Below are positions 26,864 to 36,630 of a stretch of 64,000 nucleotides of DNA, in pieces. A model generated the notes under the pieces. It was not told the origin of the DNA, ran no database searches, and was given only the letters and a program-made list of their open reading frames with translations. The translations under genes were made by a program, and so were the position numbers. This DNA comes from Neptunitalea lumnitzerae. Its GTDB lineage: Bacteria; Bacteroidota; Bacteroidia; Flavobacteriales; Flavobacteriaceae. The stretch lies in assembly GCF_027924185.1 (NCBI RefSeq), contig NZ_BRVO01000005.1:62001-126000 (forward strand), read 5' to 3'. Numbering within the stretch: the first letter of the stretch is position 1; each line of letters begins with the position of its first letter.

Positions 26864-27427
26864 TTATTTTTTCTTAATAATCTCTGCTAGTAACTTTTTA
26901 GCTCTTAGAAGTTTTACCTTTACGTTGTTAATAGGTTCTTCTATAGTTTCTGAAATTTCTTCATACGTCATTTCTTGAAAATAACGCAATTGAATCATTT
27001 CTTGATAGTGAGGTTTTAACTTTTTAATATACTTAAGCAATTTGGCAAGATTCTGTTCTTGTATAAGTATATCTTCAGCAGTAGGGGCGTCGTCTGGCAC
27101 GTTAAAAATAGCATCATCACTTGCCTGAATAGCCTTGTGGGCTATGCTGCTTTTTCGTTTTCTAATTAAGTCAATATGTAAATTTTTAGAAATGGTCATT
27201 AACCAAGTTTTAAATTCATATTGCTCATTAAACGTATCTATTTTATCAAAAGCTTTAGAGAAAGTTTGAATGGTAATATCTTCAGCATCATTTTCATTCT
27301 TGGTACGGGTAAGCTGAAACCCATATACATCATTCCAGTAGGTGTCTAAAAGAAACCTAAAAGCATTCTGATCTCCCTTTTTAGCAAGCTGAATACTTAG
27401 TTGAATTCGTTCTGATTTTATTTCCAA
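26864..27427 (-). CDS. RNA polymerase sigma factor, sigma-70 family (ECF-type)
   Basis: 187 aa. Region 2 is AEDITIQTFSKAFDKIDTF followed by FKTWLMTISKNLHIDLIRKRK (27180-27240). Region 4 is MIQLRYFQEMTYEEISETI with LLRAKKLLAEIIKKK at the end. Length and domain order fit an ECF sigma. No anti-sigma gene is adjacent; neighbours are a glycosyltransferase (10 bp overlap) and the Nramp-like transporter. The same gene neighbourhood without anti-sigma may mean a constitutive or differently regulated factor; that is inference. Confidence 0.92.
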   Translation of the reverse strand: MEIKSERIQLSIQLAKKGDQNAFRFLLDTYWNDVYGFQLTRTKNENDAEDITIQTFSKAFDKIDTFNEQYEFKTWLMTISKNLHIDLIRKRKSSIAHKAIQASDDAIFNVPDDAPTAEDILIQEQNLAKLLKYIKKLKPHYQEMIQLRYFQEMTYEEISETIEEPINNVKVKLLRAKKLLAEIIKKK

Positions 27428-28527
27428 TCTACTGGTTTTGAAATGATGTTAGCAATAAAAATAAAAAACTGGAAGAAAAGTAATAATAACTCATAAATAG
27501 GTAAAAGCCATATTAGTCTAGTTTCTTGTAGTTTTTTGGCTGAAAAACCAATGACAAGGTACTGAATTAAAAATCTGAAACCTACAATAGCACCTAAATA
27601 TATGAATTGATATTGAAACGTTAAAAGTGTGATGGCTAGTATCCAAAATAAAAGTTGTGATACGTAAAAAAGACCTAGGGTAAATTTATGTTTTTTCTTG
27701 TAATACTTAGCAGTAGATATGTGTCTTCTTTTTTGAGCTATCCAACTAATGAAAGTTGTTTTTGGGGTAGAGCTAGTAAAAGACTCAGGACTAAAACAAA
27801 TGGCAGTATTTTTTTTTGTAGCAGCTTCATTTACAAATAAATCATCGTCACCACTTCTTACGTGCATATGATTGGCAAAACCATTGTGCTTTACAAATTC
27901 ATTTTTATGATAGGCTAAGTTTCTGCCAACTCCCATATAGGGCATGCCTATTTTTGCTAAAGAAAAATATTGCATAGCGGTTAATAGGGTTTCGTACCTT
28001 ACTAGAGCGTTTAAAAGTGAATTTTTAACTCTGTTGTAGGCTCCGTATCCTAAAACAATAGTTTTATCTGCTGTAAAATTATTTACAATTTCTTGTAGCC
28101 ATAGGTTAGAGGCAGGTTTGCAATCGGCATCACTAAATACCAAATAATCATAACTGGTAACTTTAATGCCTAGTACTAATGCATATTTCTTCTTTCCCCA
28201 AAAGGTTTCGTTATGGGCTACATTTACTATTTTAATATTGCCATGCTTTTCTGCAAATTCCTCCATTACCTCTAGTGTGTCATCACTAGAAATATCATTG
28301 ATTAATACCAATTCAAATTTTTTAAAATTTTGATTGATAAAATGTGGGAGGTTTTCTCGTAAATTATCGGCTTCATTTTTAGCGCAGATAATTACAGATA
28401 CAGGAACTTCTTTACGACTAGCGGTGTCTTTTGAAGATAGAAAAGCAAAATTACTGAAAATGCCCAGGTAGTAAATGGCTTGTATTGCTACAATAACACA
28501 AAGGGCATAAAATAAAGCTGTAACCAT
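27418..28527 (-). CDS. Membrane-associated glycosyltransferase family 2
   Basis: 369 aa. An N-terminal hydrophobic segment precedes a GT2 domain: VPVSVIICAKNEADNLREN near residues 42-60, DISSDDT, and the acidic motif SDADCKP near 131-137. A processive-type catalytic region follows (RSGDDDLFVNEA, then QKRRHISTAKYY). Three or four C-terminal membrane segments end the protein. QKRRH resembles the QxxRW motif of membrane-bound processive GT2 enzymes. The substrate is unknown. It overlaps the sigma factor gene and follows the small Cys protein by 15 bp. Confidence 0.87.
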   Translation of the reverse strand: MVTALFYALCVIVAIQAIYYLGIFSNFAFLSSKDTASRKEVPVSVIICAKNEADNLRENLPHFINQNFKKFELVLINDISSDDTLEVMEEFAEKHGNIKIVNVAHNETFWGKKKYALVLGIKVTSYDYLVFSDADCKPASNLWLQEIVNNFTADKTIVLGYGAYNRVKNSLLNALVRYETLLTAMQYFSLAKIGMPYMGVGRNLAYHKNEFVKHNGFANHMHVRSGDDDLFVNEAATKKNTAICFSPESFTSSTPKTTFISWIAQKRRHISTAKYYKKKHKFTLGLFYVSQLLFWILAITLLTFQYQFIYLGAIVGFRFLIQYLVIGFSAKKLQETRLIWLLPIYELLLLFFQFFIFIANIISKPVDWK

Positions 28528-28542
28528 TCGTTGGGTTTACAG

Positions 28543-28749
28543 TTAGTTTTGGAATTTTTCCTGATTTCTACATTCTTGTTCTTCCGGCATTTTACCGCAA
28601 AAACTACATGCTTCACCATCTTTGTTAAGGTAAGGACTTTGACTAGCACAAGTACCGGCAAATTTACCGTCTTTTTTAGCCCAAATCTTAATTGCGATTC
28701 CTGCAAAAGCTAAGGCTAGTAATATTGCGGTTATGATAAATACTTGCAT
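28543..28749 (-). CDS. Small membrane-anchored Cys-rich protein
   Basis: 68 aa, no named family that I can support. One N-terminal transmembrane segment (VFIITAILLALAFAGIAIKIW) is followed by a short hydrophilic tail with four cysteines: TCASQSPYLNK, then EACSFCGKMP and QEC. The spacing C-x13-CxxC-x8-C could bind a metal. I recall similar short proteins in other Flavobacteriaceae. It is the first gene of a run leading to the GT2, sigma and Nramp genes, and an exact -7 element precedes it. Confidence 0.75.
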   Translation of the reverse strand: MQVFIITAILLALAFAGIAIKIWAKKDGKFAGTCASQSPYLNKDGEACSFCGKMPEEQECRNQEKFQN

Positions 28750-28774
28750 AATAAATGTCTTTTAATTTATAAGG

Positions 28775-28782
28775 CAAAGATA
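28775..28782 (-). promoter_or_regulatory. -7 promoter element TATCTTTG for the small Cys protein run
   Basis: Exact TAnnTTTG on the minus strand in the 66 bp gap downstream of murB, 25 bp before the ATG at 28749. It probably drives the small Cys protein, GT2, sigma and Nramp genes. Confidence 0.55.
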
Positions 28783-28815
28783 ACTAATTAAGAGAAAAAC
28801 CTAAAATAAATGCTA

Positions 28816-29829
28816 TTAAACTATGTTAACTTCGGCTTCTATAGGAATATTGAATTTTTCAGTTACTGTTTTTATAATGTTTTTAGCTAACTCTAAAATT
28901 TCAGAACCTGTTGCATTTCCGTAGTTTACAAGCACTAAAGCTTGGTTTTTATGTACACCGGCATCGCCAAAACGTTTGCCTTTAAAACCACTTTGTTCAA
29001 TAAGCCATCCCGCTGGTATTTTATATTCGTTTTCAGATACTTTATAAAAAGGAGCGTTAGGATATTCTTTTTGAAATGCAGTAAACCTATTTTTATCTAC
29101 TACGGGGTTTTTAAAAAAACTACCACTATTTCCTATTTCTTTAGGGTTGGGTAGTTTGCTTTCTCTAATTGTAATTACAGCATCAGAGATGTCTTTAATA
29201 GTTGGTGAGGTTACACCATTGGTAGCTAATTGTTGTTGTATAGCTCCATAAGCTGTATGAAGAATATGGTTGGTGTTTGTTAGTTTAAAAGTAACATTGG
29301 TTATGATAAACTTGCCCTTTTCTTGCTTTTTAAAAACAGACTCTCTATAACCAAACTCACAATCTTCTTTAGTAAAAACACGTTTTTTACCAGTGCTAAT
29401 TTCTAATGCTTCACAAGAGTAAAATACATCTTTTAGTTCTACTCCGTAGGCGCCAATGTTTTGTACAGGAGAAGTTCCTACGTTACCAGGGATGAGTGAT
29501 AGGTTTTCAACCCCGCCTAGGTTGTGGTTAATGCACCATATTACAAATTCATGCCAATTTTCGCCAGCATTTACTTTTATTAGTGCATACTCGTTGTTGC
29601 TTTCTAATGTAGTAATCCCTTTAATATTAACATGAATTACCAGTTTATCTACATCTTGAGTAAGTAGCATATTGCTGCCGCCTCCTAAAATAAATTTAGG
29701 GGTTTCTTTGTGGTAGGTTAAAACCTCTTTTAATTCGTTTTCAGAATTGATGCTAACAAACTGTTTTGCGCTAGCATCAATTCCGAATGTGTTATAAGGT
29801 TTTAAAGATATATTTTCTAGTAGCTTCAT
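28816..29829 (-). CDS. murB: UDP-N-acetylenolpyruvoylglucosamine reductase MurB
   Basis: 337 aa FAD enzyme of the E. coli-type (type I) MurB, making UDP-MurNAc from the enolpyruvyl precursor. FAD-binding ILGGGSNMLL near residues 47-56, SLIPGNVGTSPVQNIGAYGVE near 119-139, catalytic Ser in NSGSFFKNPV, and AGWLIEQSGFKG near 272. The start overlaps the aminotransferase stop by 4 bp (ATGA), so the two genes are translationally coupled. Confidence 0.96.
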   Translation of the reverse strand: MKLLENISLKPYNTFGIDASAKQFVSINSENELKEVLTYHKETPKFILGGGSNMLLTQDVDKLVIHVNIKGITTLESNNEYALIKVNAGENWHEFVIWCINHNLGGVENLSLIPGNVGTSPVQNIGAYGVELKDVFYSCEALEISTGKKRVFTKEDCEFGYRESVFKKQEKGKFIITNVTFKLTNTNHILHTAYGAIQQQLATNGVTSPTIKDISDAVITIRESKLPNPKEIGNSGSFFKNPVVDKNRFTAFQKEYPNAPFYKVSENEYKIPAGWLIEQSGFKGKRFGDAGVHKNQALVLVNYGNATGSEILELAKNIIKTVTEKFNIPIEAEVNIV

Positions 29830-31019
29830 GCGTTAGGATATACCTTTAGTGCTTCTTTTAATATGTTAGCAGCTTTTACAAGTAGTTCTTTCTTTAAAAC
29901 ATACGCAAAACGTACTTCGTCTTGGCCTATATTAGGAGAAGAGTAGAATCCGGCTGCAGGTGCCACCATAATAGTTTCACCATCTAAGTCAAAACTTTCC
30001 AGTAACCATTGTGCAAAATCATCAGCATTTTTTACTGGTAACTTTACAATGCAATAAAAGGCTCCTTTGGGTTTAGCAACGCTAACCCCTTCAATTTGCT
30101 CTAATGCTTCAACTAAAGTGTTTCTGCGCTCAACATATTCTGTAATTACATCATCAAAATAGCTTTGCGGAGTATCTAATGCAGCTTCACAAGCAATTTG
30201 TGCTAAGGTAGGAGGTGATAATCTTGCTTGTGCAAATTTTAAAGCCGTAGTAATAACAGCTTTATTTTTAGAAACTAAACAACCTATACGTGCGCCGCAC
30301 ATACTATATCTTTTAGATACAGAATCTATAATAATAGCATTGTCATCAATACCTTCTTCTTGTAAAATAGAGTAGTGTTCTGCACCATCATAAGTAAATT
30401 CTCTATATACTTCGTCAGCAATAATAAAAAGGTCGTGTTTTTTTACTAGGGCTGCTAATTTTTTAATTTCCTCTTTAGAGTATAGGTAACCAGTAGGGTT
30501 TCCTGGGTTACAAATTAGGATAGCTTTAGTTTTAGGAGAAATCAATTTTTCAAATTCCTCAATAGGAGGTAAGGCAAAGTTATCTTCAAATTTAGAAACA
30601 ACAGGAACTACTTTAATATTTGCAGAGGTAGCAAAACCATTGTAGTTAGCATAAAATGGCTCTGGAATTATAATTTCATCCTCAGGATCTGCTATGGTAC
30701 CAAGTGCAAAAAGTAATGCTTCAGAACCACCAGTGGTAACAATAATATCTTCTGCTTTTACATCAATGTTACATTTTTTGTAGTACGCAGCTATTTTTTC
30801 TCTGTAGGTTTCAGAACCTTCACTTCTGCTGTATTCTAATACTTCTATAGTACTGTTTTTTACAGCGTCAATTGCAATTTCAGGAGTTTTAATGTCTGGT
30901 TGTCCTATGTTTAAGTGGTACACTTTGGTACCTCTTTTTTTAGCATCCTCAGCATAAGGTACTAATTTTCTAATAGGTGATTCGGGCATATGTATACCCT
31001 TAATAGATATAGCAGGCAT
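29826..31019 (-). CDS. Pyridoxal-phosphate-dependent aminotransferase (class I/II, aspartate aminotransferase-like)
   Basis: 397 aa. Substrate-binding LNIGQPDIKTP near residues 35-45, TTGGSEALLFALG near 95, ICNPGNPTGYLYS near 169, ADEVYREFTYDG near 202, and the PLP-lysine segment SVSKRYSMCGARIG near 234. The family covers aspartate, aromatic and related amino acids; Arg near the C-terminus (DEVRFAYVL) binds the substrate carboxylate. The exact substrate cannot be read from sequence. First gene of an operon with murB. Confidence 0.9.
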   Translation of the reverse strand: MPAISIKGIHMPESPIRKLVPYAEDAKKRGTKVYHLNIGQPDIKTPEIAIDAVKNSTIEVLEYSRSEGSETYREKIAAYYKKCNIDVKAEDIIVTTGGSEALLFALGTIADPEDEIIIPEPFYANYNGFATSANIKVVPVVSKFEDNFALPPIEEFEKLISPKTKAILICNPGNPTGYLYSKEEIKKLAALVKKHDLFIIADEVYREFTYDGAEHYSILQEEGIDDNAIIIDSVSKRYSMCGARIGCLVSKNKAVITTALKFAQARLSPPTLAQIACEAALDTPQSYFDDVITEYVERRNTLVEALEQIEGVSVAKPKGAFYCIVKLPVKNADDFAQWLLESFDLDGETIMVAPAAGFYSSPNIGQDEVRFAYVLKKELLVKAANILKEALKVYPNA

Positions 31020-31047
31020 TTATTTGAATTTAAAAATACTGATGTTG

Positions 31048-31055
31048 CAAAGTTA
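31048..31055 (-). promoter_or_regulatory. -7 promoter element TAACTTTG for aminotransferase-murB
   Basis: Exact TAnnTTTG on the minus strand, 28 bp before the aminotransferase ATG, in the gap shared with the divergent protease gene. Confidence 0.55.
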
Positions 31056-31120
31056 TTTTTTCATTGTAAATGCTAAAATGGATTTCGATTTTTTTTTGTA
31101 AATTCAATAAAAAAGGTAAA

Positions 31121-32461
31121 ATGTATTGGGTGAAGCTTGTTACAATGGGGGTGTTGTTGAGTATTTCCGCACAGATATATGCACAGCCTTTTTCTTTTCA
31201 GAGCGATAAATCTTACGAAGAATTTCATTTTAAGTCTAAAGGCAATCTTATTTTTTTACCGGTAGTGGTAAATGGTGTAGAAATGAATTTTATTCTAGAT
31301 TCTGGAGTTAATAAAACGGTGATACTTAGTTTAAGTAAGGTAGACTCTTTACCGTTAAATCATGTTGAAGAAATGTTTTTAACAGGGTTGGGGAGTAAAG
31401 AGCCTTTTAAGGTGGTGTACTCAGAAAATAATACCATTAAAATAGGGAATCTGGTAGATACTCATCACGAGGTGTTTATACTTATAGATGAAGCTTCTGA
31501 TTTTAGTAGGTTTTTGGGAGTAGAGGTACACGGAATTATTGGGTATGATATTTTGAAAGATTTTATAGTGGAGATTGATTATGATAAGGAGTTGATTCGG
31601 TTTTATCCGGAAGAAAAGTATAAGAAAAGAAAGAAGCGGAAGGAAGTAGAGTTGCCTATTGAGTTTTTTAAGCGGAAACCATATGTGACTGCCGAGGTTG
31701 GTTTGGCTGATAAAGAGTTGAAGCAGGTTACACTTTTGTTAGATACAGGCAGTAGCGATGCGGTTTGGTTGTTTAAGAGTGATACTATACAAGTAACCGA
31801 ACCTAATTTTTCAGATTATTTAGGAGTGGGACTTTCGGGAGATATTGTTGGTAAACGTACAAAAATCCCCACTTTTGGTTTGGGCGGTATGTTTGAGCTC
31901 AACGAAGTTAAGTGCGCGTTTCCGGATACGGAATACATGATTAATTTAAAACGAGATGACTATAGTAACGGTAGTATAGGGGCAGAATTATTAAGTAGAT
32001 TTTTGGTTACCATTAATTATAAAGAAAAGTGGGTTAGGTTGCGTAAGGGGCATCATTATAAAAAACCATTTTATTATAATATGAGTGGTATTATTGTGCG
32101 GCATAACGGAGTGCGCTTTGTAGAAGAGCATATAAGTAATGGTAGTAGAAGGTATGACCAAAATGCTTCTCAGGGTGTTACCAATACTGTTAATTATACT
32201 TCTTTTTTTCAAGAGCAAGTGCAGTATCATTTAACGGAGGCTATAGAAATAGCAGAGTTAAGGGAGGGGTCTCCGGCAGCAATAGCAGGTTTGCGAAAAG
32301 GGGATGTGTTACTGCGTATTAATAATAAAGTAATAACCAACCAGTCTATGGAAGAAATTCAGGAGTTGTTGAATACTAAGCCTGGTAAAAAAATTAAGTT
32401 GCTAGTGAATAGAGGAGGAGAAGAAATGAAATTTGTATTTATACTAAAAAAGCTGTTGTAA
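31121..32461 (+). CDS. Secreted aspartyl protease with PDZ domain (retropepsin-like)
   Basis: 446 aa from the ATG at 31121, chosen because it gives a clean signal peptide (MYWVKLVTMGVLLSISAQ, then IYAQ). Two retropepsin-like catalytic motifs are visible: ILDSGVNKT with Asp near residue 60, and LLDTGSSDA with Asp near 208, so the molecule may act as an internal pair. GIIGYDIL fits the downstream hydrophobic-glycine motif. A C-terminal PDZ domain (LREGSPAAIAGLRKGDVLLRI) lies at about 370-440. Expected in the periplasm or at the cell surface; the substrate is unknown. Confidence 0.85.
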   Translation: MYWVKLVTMGVLLSISAQIYAQPFSFQSDKSYEEFHFKSKGNLIFLPVVVNGVEMNFILDSGVNKTVILSLSKVDSLPLNHVEEMFLTGLGSKEPFKVVYSENNTIKIGNLVDTHHEVFILIDEASDFSRFLGVEVHGIIGYDILKDFIVEIDYDKELIRFYPEEKYKKRKKRKEVELPIEFFKRKPYVTAEVGLADKELKQVTLLLDTGSSDAVWLFKSDTIQVTEPNFSDYLGVGLSGDIVGKRTKIPTFGLGGMFELNEVKCAFPDTEYMINLKRDDYSNGSIGAELLSRFLVTINYKEKWVRLRKGHHYKKPFYYNMSGIIVRHNGVRFVEEHISNGSRRYDQNASQGVTNTVNYTSFFQEQVQYHLTEAIEIAELREGSPAAIAGLRKGDVLLRINNKVITNQSMEEIQELLNTKPGKKIKLLVNRGGEEMKFVFILKKLL

Positions 32462-32471
32462 AACAGCTTTT
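32448..32471. terminator. Terminator between aspartyl protease and DUF1573 genes
   Basis: Inverted repeat AAAAGCTGTT/AACAGCTTTT with a 4-base loop. The left arm contains the last codons of the protease gene and the loop holds part of its TAA. Six T follow on the minus strand, so it serves at least the DUF1573 gene. Confidence 0.7.
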
Positions 32472-32475
32472 CTTA

Positions 32476-32904
32476 TTATTTCTTATCCATTACAGATGTT
32501 TTCTTCATTAAAACACTTTCTTCTTTTTTATCGTCAACGGTACCTTTAATTCGTAAAGCTATTGTTGGAGCGTTTTTAGCATTAGAGTGTACGGTAATGG
32601 TTTTAGATATTGGCCCTACACGGGTGGTGTTATATTTTACTTCTATAACTCCGGTTTTACCTGGAGCAATGGGTTCTTCTGGTTTTTTAGGTATGGTACA
32701 TCCGCAGCTAGAGTATACGTTGGTAATTACTAGAGGTGCTTCTCCGGTATTGGTAAACTCAAAAGTTCTAATACCATTACTACCTTTAGCAATAGTGCCA
32801 TAATCAATTTCTTGTGTAGTAAACTCAATATTAGCTACTTTTTCTTGGGCGTAGGTTATACCAGAAAATAGGCATACTAAGAATAATAGGTAAAAGTTTT
32901 TCAT
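32476..32904 (-). CDS. DUF1573 domain-containing exported protein
   Basis: 142 aa. Signal peptide MKNFYLLFLVCLFSGITYA, then an Ig-like DUF1573 domain with IDYGTIAKGSNGIRTFEFTN and the hallmark VYSSCGCTIPKKPEEPIAPG. Such proteins are very common in Bacteroidetes, and their role is not known. The C-terminus is a short charged tail (DDKKEESVLMKK). Single gene convergent with the protease gene and divergent from valS. Confidence 0.9.
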   Translation of the reverse strand: MKNFYLLFLVCLFSGITYAQEKVANIEFTTQEIDYGTIAKGSNGIRTFEFTNTGEAPLVITNVYSSCGCTIPKKPEEPIAPGKTGVIEVKYNTTRVGPISKTITVHSNAKNAPTIALRIKGTVDDKKEESVLMKKTSVMDKK

Positions 32905-32963
32905 GGTGATAAGATTAGTGATGTAAATGTAGCTAGTTTCTTCTAATCATCAAAATATATTAA

Positions 32964-32998
32964 TTGCTTTTAAAATCATATAGATATAGCTACTTTTG
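32964..32998 (+). promoter_or_regulatory. Promoter with -7 TACTTTTG for valS
   Basis: Exact -7 element TACTTTTG at 32991-32998, 28 bp before the valS ATG. A TTG lies at 32964-32966 with a 24 bp spacer, one base longer than the usual range. Confidence 0.58.
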
Positions 32999-33026
32999 CA
33001 AACTATATTGAAAAAAGTAAACCAAC

Positions 33027-35660
33027 ATGGAAATTCCTTCTAAGTACGAAGCAACGACTATTGAGAATAAATGGTATGACTACTGGATGCAACATAATTA
33101 CTTCCATTCAGAGCCAGATGAGCGTACGCCATATACTATAGTAATACCGCCACCAAACGTTACAGGTGTATTGCACATGGGGCATATGCTTAACAATACC
33201 ATTCAAGATGTGCTTATTCGTAGAGCACGTTTAAAGGGTATGAATGCTTGCTGGGTGCCGGGTACAGACCACGCATCTATTGCTACCGAAGCAAAAGTAG
33301 TAGCTAAATTAAAAGAAGAAGGAATTCAGAAAGCTGACCTTACGCGTGAAGAGTTTATGAAACATGCTTGGGAATGGACCGATAAGCATGGAGGTATTAT
33401 TTTAGAGCAGTTGAAAAAATTAGGGTGCTCTTGTGATTGGGATAGAACTAAGTTTACCCTTGATGACGATATGTACGCTTCGGTTGTAAAAGTATTTGTT
33501 GACTTATATAACAAAGGACTTATTTACCGTGGGTACCGTATGGTAAACTGGGATCCGGAGGCTAAAACTACCTTGTCTGATGAAGAGGTTATTTATGAAG
33601 AGCGTCAAGGGCATTTGTATTATTTAGCATATCCTATTGAAGGAAGTGATGAAAAAGTAACCATTGCTACTACCAGACCCGAAACTATTTTAGGTGATAC
33701 CGCTATTTGTATTAACCCTAATGATGAGCGTTATACTCATTTAAAAGGTAAAAAGGCTATTGTGCCATTAGTTAATAGAGTAATTCCTATTATTGAAGAT
33801 GAGTATGTAGATATTGAGTTTGGTACTGGTTGTTTAAAGGTAACTCCTGCACACGACGAGAATGATAAGAACTTAGGAGAAAAACATAACTTAGAGGTTA
33901 TTGATATTTTTAATGCTAACGCTACCCTTAATTCTTTTGGTTTACATTATGAAGGGAAAGATCGTTTTGTGGTTAGAAAAGAGATAGCAAAAGAGTTAGA
34001 AGAAAAAGGGTTTTTAGTAAAAACAGAAACGCACTTAAATAAAGTTGGTACTTCAGAAAGAACCAAGGCTGTTATTGAACCAAGACTATCAGACCAGTGG
34101 TTCTTGAAAATGGAAGATTTGGTAAAACCTGCATTAGAAGCTGTGTTAGGTTCTGAAGAGGTGAAGTTATTCCCTAAGAAGTTTGAGAATACTTACCGCC
34201 ATTGGATGGAGAATATTAGAGACTGGAATATTTCTCGTCAGTTATGGTGGGGACAGCAAATACCTGCTTTTTACTATGGAGATGGTAAAGAAGATTTTGT
34301 AGTAGCTGAAACATTAGAGAAAGCACTTGAACTTGCAAAAGAGAAAACAGGAAATGCTACCTTAGTAGCAGCAGATTTAAAGCAAGATGAAGATGCTTTA
34401 GATACATGGTTTTCTTCTTGGTTATGGCCAATTAGTGTTTTCAATGGTATATTAGAGCCAGAAAATAAAGAAATTGAATACTACTACCCAACAAATGATT
34501 TAGTTACCGGACCAGATATTTTATTTTTCTGGGTGGCACGTATGATTATTGCAGGGTATGAGTTTAGAGATAAAAAGCCTTTTACAAATGTATATTTGAC
34601 AGGTTTGGTACGTGATAAGCAACGTAGAAAAATGTCAAAATCTTTAGGGAATTCACCAGATGCATTAAAGTTAATTGAAGATTATAGTGCAGATGGAGTA
34701 CGTGTAGGGTTATTATTAAGTTCTGCTGCTGGTAACGATTTATTGTTTGATGAGGCACTTTGCCAACAAGGAAAAGGCTTTGCTAACAAAATTTGGAATG
34801 CCTTTAGATTGGTAAAAGGTTGGGAGGTAGATGCTACCATTGAGCAACCAGAAGCTTCTAAAATAGCTGTTAAGTGGTATGCTAACAAACTGCAGAAAAC
34901 ACTTGTGGAGATTGAAGATCATTTTAGTAAGTACCGTATATCAGATGCTTTAATGGCGTCTTATAAATTGGTATGGGATGATTTCTGTTCATGGTTGTTA
35001 GAAATGGTAAAACCTGCTTACCAAAAACCAATAGATGCTACTACTTTTAAAGAAGTGATTGCATTGTTTGAAGATAATCTTAGAATTTTACATCCGTTTA
35101 TGCCATTCTTAACAGAAGAAATTTGGCAATACATTGAGACAAGAGATAAGGATGAGGCATTAATAGTTGCAAAATGGCCAGAAATAACTTCTTATGATGA
35201 AGAGATGTTAAATGCTTTTGATTTTGCTGCTGAGGTTGTTTCTGGTATTAGAACCATTAGAAAAGAAAAGAATATACCTAATAAAGATAGTTTAGAGTTG
35301 TCCATTTTAAATGGAGAACAAGTGGCTAAAGATTTTGATTGTGTAATTCAGAAGCTTGGAAATATAACTGAGTTAAGTTATGTAGATGAGCAAGTGGAAG
35401 GTGCTTTATCTTTCCGTGTAAAATCTAATGAATATTTTATACCTGTGGCTGGTGCTATTGATGTAGAAGCAGAAATAGAAAAGCTAAAAGGAGAATTAAA
35501 GTATGCTGAAGGATTCTTAAATTCTGTGCGTAAGAAACTCTCTAATGAGCGTTTTGTAAATAATGCACCTGATAATGTAGTGGCAATAGAAAGAAAGAAA
35601 GAAGCAGATGCTTTGGCAAAGATAGAAACTATAAAAGCAAGTTTGGCTAACTTAAGCTAG
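33027..35660 (+). CDS. valS: Valyl-tRNA synthetase
   Basis: 877 aa class I synthetase charging tRNA-Val. HIGH-type motif [15 protein letters not shown] near residues 42-56, editing domain after [15 protein letters not shown] near 214, and KMSKS motif in [11 protein letters not shown] near 535. [16 protein letters not shown] and the C-terminal coiled coil (about 810-877) are typical of ValRS. Single-gene unit with its own promoter and a strong terminator. Confidence 0.97.
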   Translation: MEIPSKYEATTIENKWYDYWMQHNYFHSEPDERTPYTIVIPPPNVTGVLHMGHMLNNTIQDVLIRRARLKGMNACWVPGTDHASIATEAKVVAKLKEEGIQKADLTREEFMKHAWEWTDKHGGIILEQLKKLGCSCDWDRTKFTLDDDMYASVVKVFVDLYNKGLIYRGYRMVNWDPEAKTTLSDEEVIYEERQGHLYYLAYPIEGSDEKVTIATTRPETILGDTAICINPNDERYTHLKGKKAIVPLVNRVIPIIEDEYVDIEFGTGCLKVTPAHDENDKNLGEKHNLEVIDIFNANATLNSFGLHYEGKDRFVVRKEIAKELEEKGFLVKTETHLNKVGTSERTKAVIEPRLSDQWFLKMEDLVKPALEAVLGSEEVKLFPKKFENTYRHWMENIRDWNISRQLWWGQQIPAFYYGDGKEDFVVAETLEKALELAKEKTGNATLVAADLKQDEDALDTWFSSWLWPISVFNGILEPENKEIEYYYPTNDLVTGPDILFFWVARMIIAGYEFRDKKPFTNVYLTGLVRDKQRRKMSKSLGNSPDALKLIEDYSADGVRVGLLLSSAAGNDLLFDEALCQQGKGFANKIWNAFRLVKGWEVDATIEQPEASKIAVKWYANKLQKTLVEIEDHFSKYRISDALMASYKLVWDDFCSWLLEMVKPAYQKPIDATTFKEVIALFEDNLRILHPFMPFLTEEIWQYIETRDKDEALIVAKWPEITSYDEEMLNAFDFAAEVVSGIRTIRKEKNIPNKDSLELSILNGEQVAKDFDCVIQKLGNITELSYVDEQVEGALSFRVKSNEYFIPVAGAIDVEAEIEKLKGELKYAEGFLNSVRKKLSNERFVNNAPDNVVAIERKKEADALAKIETIKASLANLS

Positions 35661-35678
35661 ATTAAAACTATAGAAATT

Positions 35679-35710
35679 AAAAAAGGCTTTTCGTTAGAAA
35701 AGCCTTTTTT
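35679..35710. terminator. Bidirectional terminator between valS and ACBP gene
   Basis: Perfect 14 bp stem (35679-35692 and 35697-35710), core AAGGCTTTTC, 4-base loop, with six A before and six T after, so it can work on both strands. Confidence 0.88.
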
Positions 35711-35713
35711 GTT

Positions 35714-35980
35714 TTATAATGAGTTAAAATATTTATTTACACAGTTTACATAATTTTGTTTTGCCTCGTTAGTGTCCATCTCTTGCACTTGAAATAGCGC
35801 ATTTGCCTTAAAGGCATTAATTAATGGTGTTTTACTACCAGGACCATTGTTGTCTCTTGTAGCTATTTTAAAGTATGCATAAAGCCTTAGTAATACATCT
35901 GCCGGAAATGGCTCTTGATGACTATTTACTCGCTCTACAGCAGCCTTAAAATCAGCTTCTAAATCTTTGTTCATAGTCAT
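35714..35980 (-). CDS. Acyl-CoA-binding protein (ACBP)
   Basis: 88 aa, the normal ACBP length. The four-helix family pattern is seen: FKAAVERVNSH, PADVLLRLYAYFKIATRDN and then an aromatic/Lys helix ending QNYVNCVNKYF. ACBPs bind medium and long acyl-CoA in the cytosol. It sits 2 bp after psd, suggesting it travels with phospholipid synthesis genes. Some conserved ligand residues differ (for example GPGSKTPLINAFKANALF replaces the usual W-containing stretch), so binding strength is uncertain. Confidence 0.85.
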   Translation of the reverse strand: MTMNKDLEADFKAAVERVNSHQEPFPADVLLRLYAYFKIATRDNNGPGSKTPLINAFKANALFQVQEMDTNEAKQNYVNCVNKYFNSL

Positions 35981-35982
35981 AT

Positions 35983-36630
35983 TTAATCTGCAATAATATC
36001 TACCCCTCCTTTAACTTTTTGATTAAGGGTAACTTTGATGTTGGTATCTAATGGTAAAAATAAATCTACTCTAGATCCAAATTTTATAAAACCAGCATCG
36101 GTACCTTGGGTAACTTCATCATCTACTTTAGCATAATTAACAATACGTTTTGCTAAAGCTCCAGCAATTTGTCTGTAAAGTACAGGGCCGTATACTTTAT
36201 TTTCAACTACAATGGTAGTTCTTTCATTTTCTTCAGATGCTTTTGGGTGCCATGCTACTAGGTATTTGCCAGGGTGGTATTTGCTAAATAATACCTTACC
36301 ACTAATAGGGTATCTAGTAACGTGTACGTTTACTGGCGACATGAAAATAGAAACTTGCATTCTTTTTTCGTTGAAGTATTCTTTTTCAAAAACTTCTTCT
36401 ATAACTACAACCTTACCATCTACAGGAGCTAGTACATGCTCATTGGCAAGTGTACCAGATCTTTTAGGATTACGGAAGAATTGTAGAATAAGAATTAAAA
36501 ATATAATAGCGCCTACTTCTATGGTTTTCTGAAACCAAAAGTTTTCAATAAATAAATGTGCTATTAAAACCAATACAATGGTTGTAACAAAAGCACTTAA
36601 AATAATTTTATGTCCTTCTTTATGAAACAT
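35983..36630 (-). CDS. psd: Phosphatidylserine decarboxylase family protein
   Basis: 215 aa short form (PSD-A or archaeal-like). An N-terminal membrane segment pair is followed by VLAPVDGKVVVIEEV near residues 66-80, SIFMSPVNVHVTRYP near 93-107, and the self-cleavage site in KFGSRVDLFLPLD, where Gly-Ser gives the pyruvoyl group. It makes phosphatidylethanolamine from phosphatidylserine. It overlaps cdsA by 11 bp. Confidence 0.93.
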   Translation of the reverse strand: MFHKEGHKIILSAFVTTIVLVLIAHLFIENFWFQKTIEVGAIIFLILILQFFRNPKRSGTLANEHVLAPVDGKVVVIEEVFEKEYFNEKRMQVSIFMSPVNVHVTRYPISGKVLFSKYHPGKYLVAWHPKASEENERTTIVVENKVYGPVLYRQIAGALAKRIVNYAKVDDEVTQGTDAGFIKFGSRVDLFLPLDTNIKVTLNQKVKGGVDIIAD

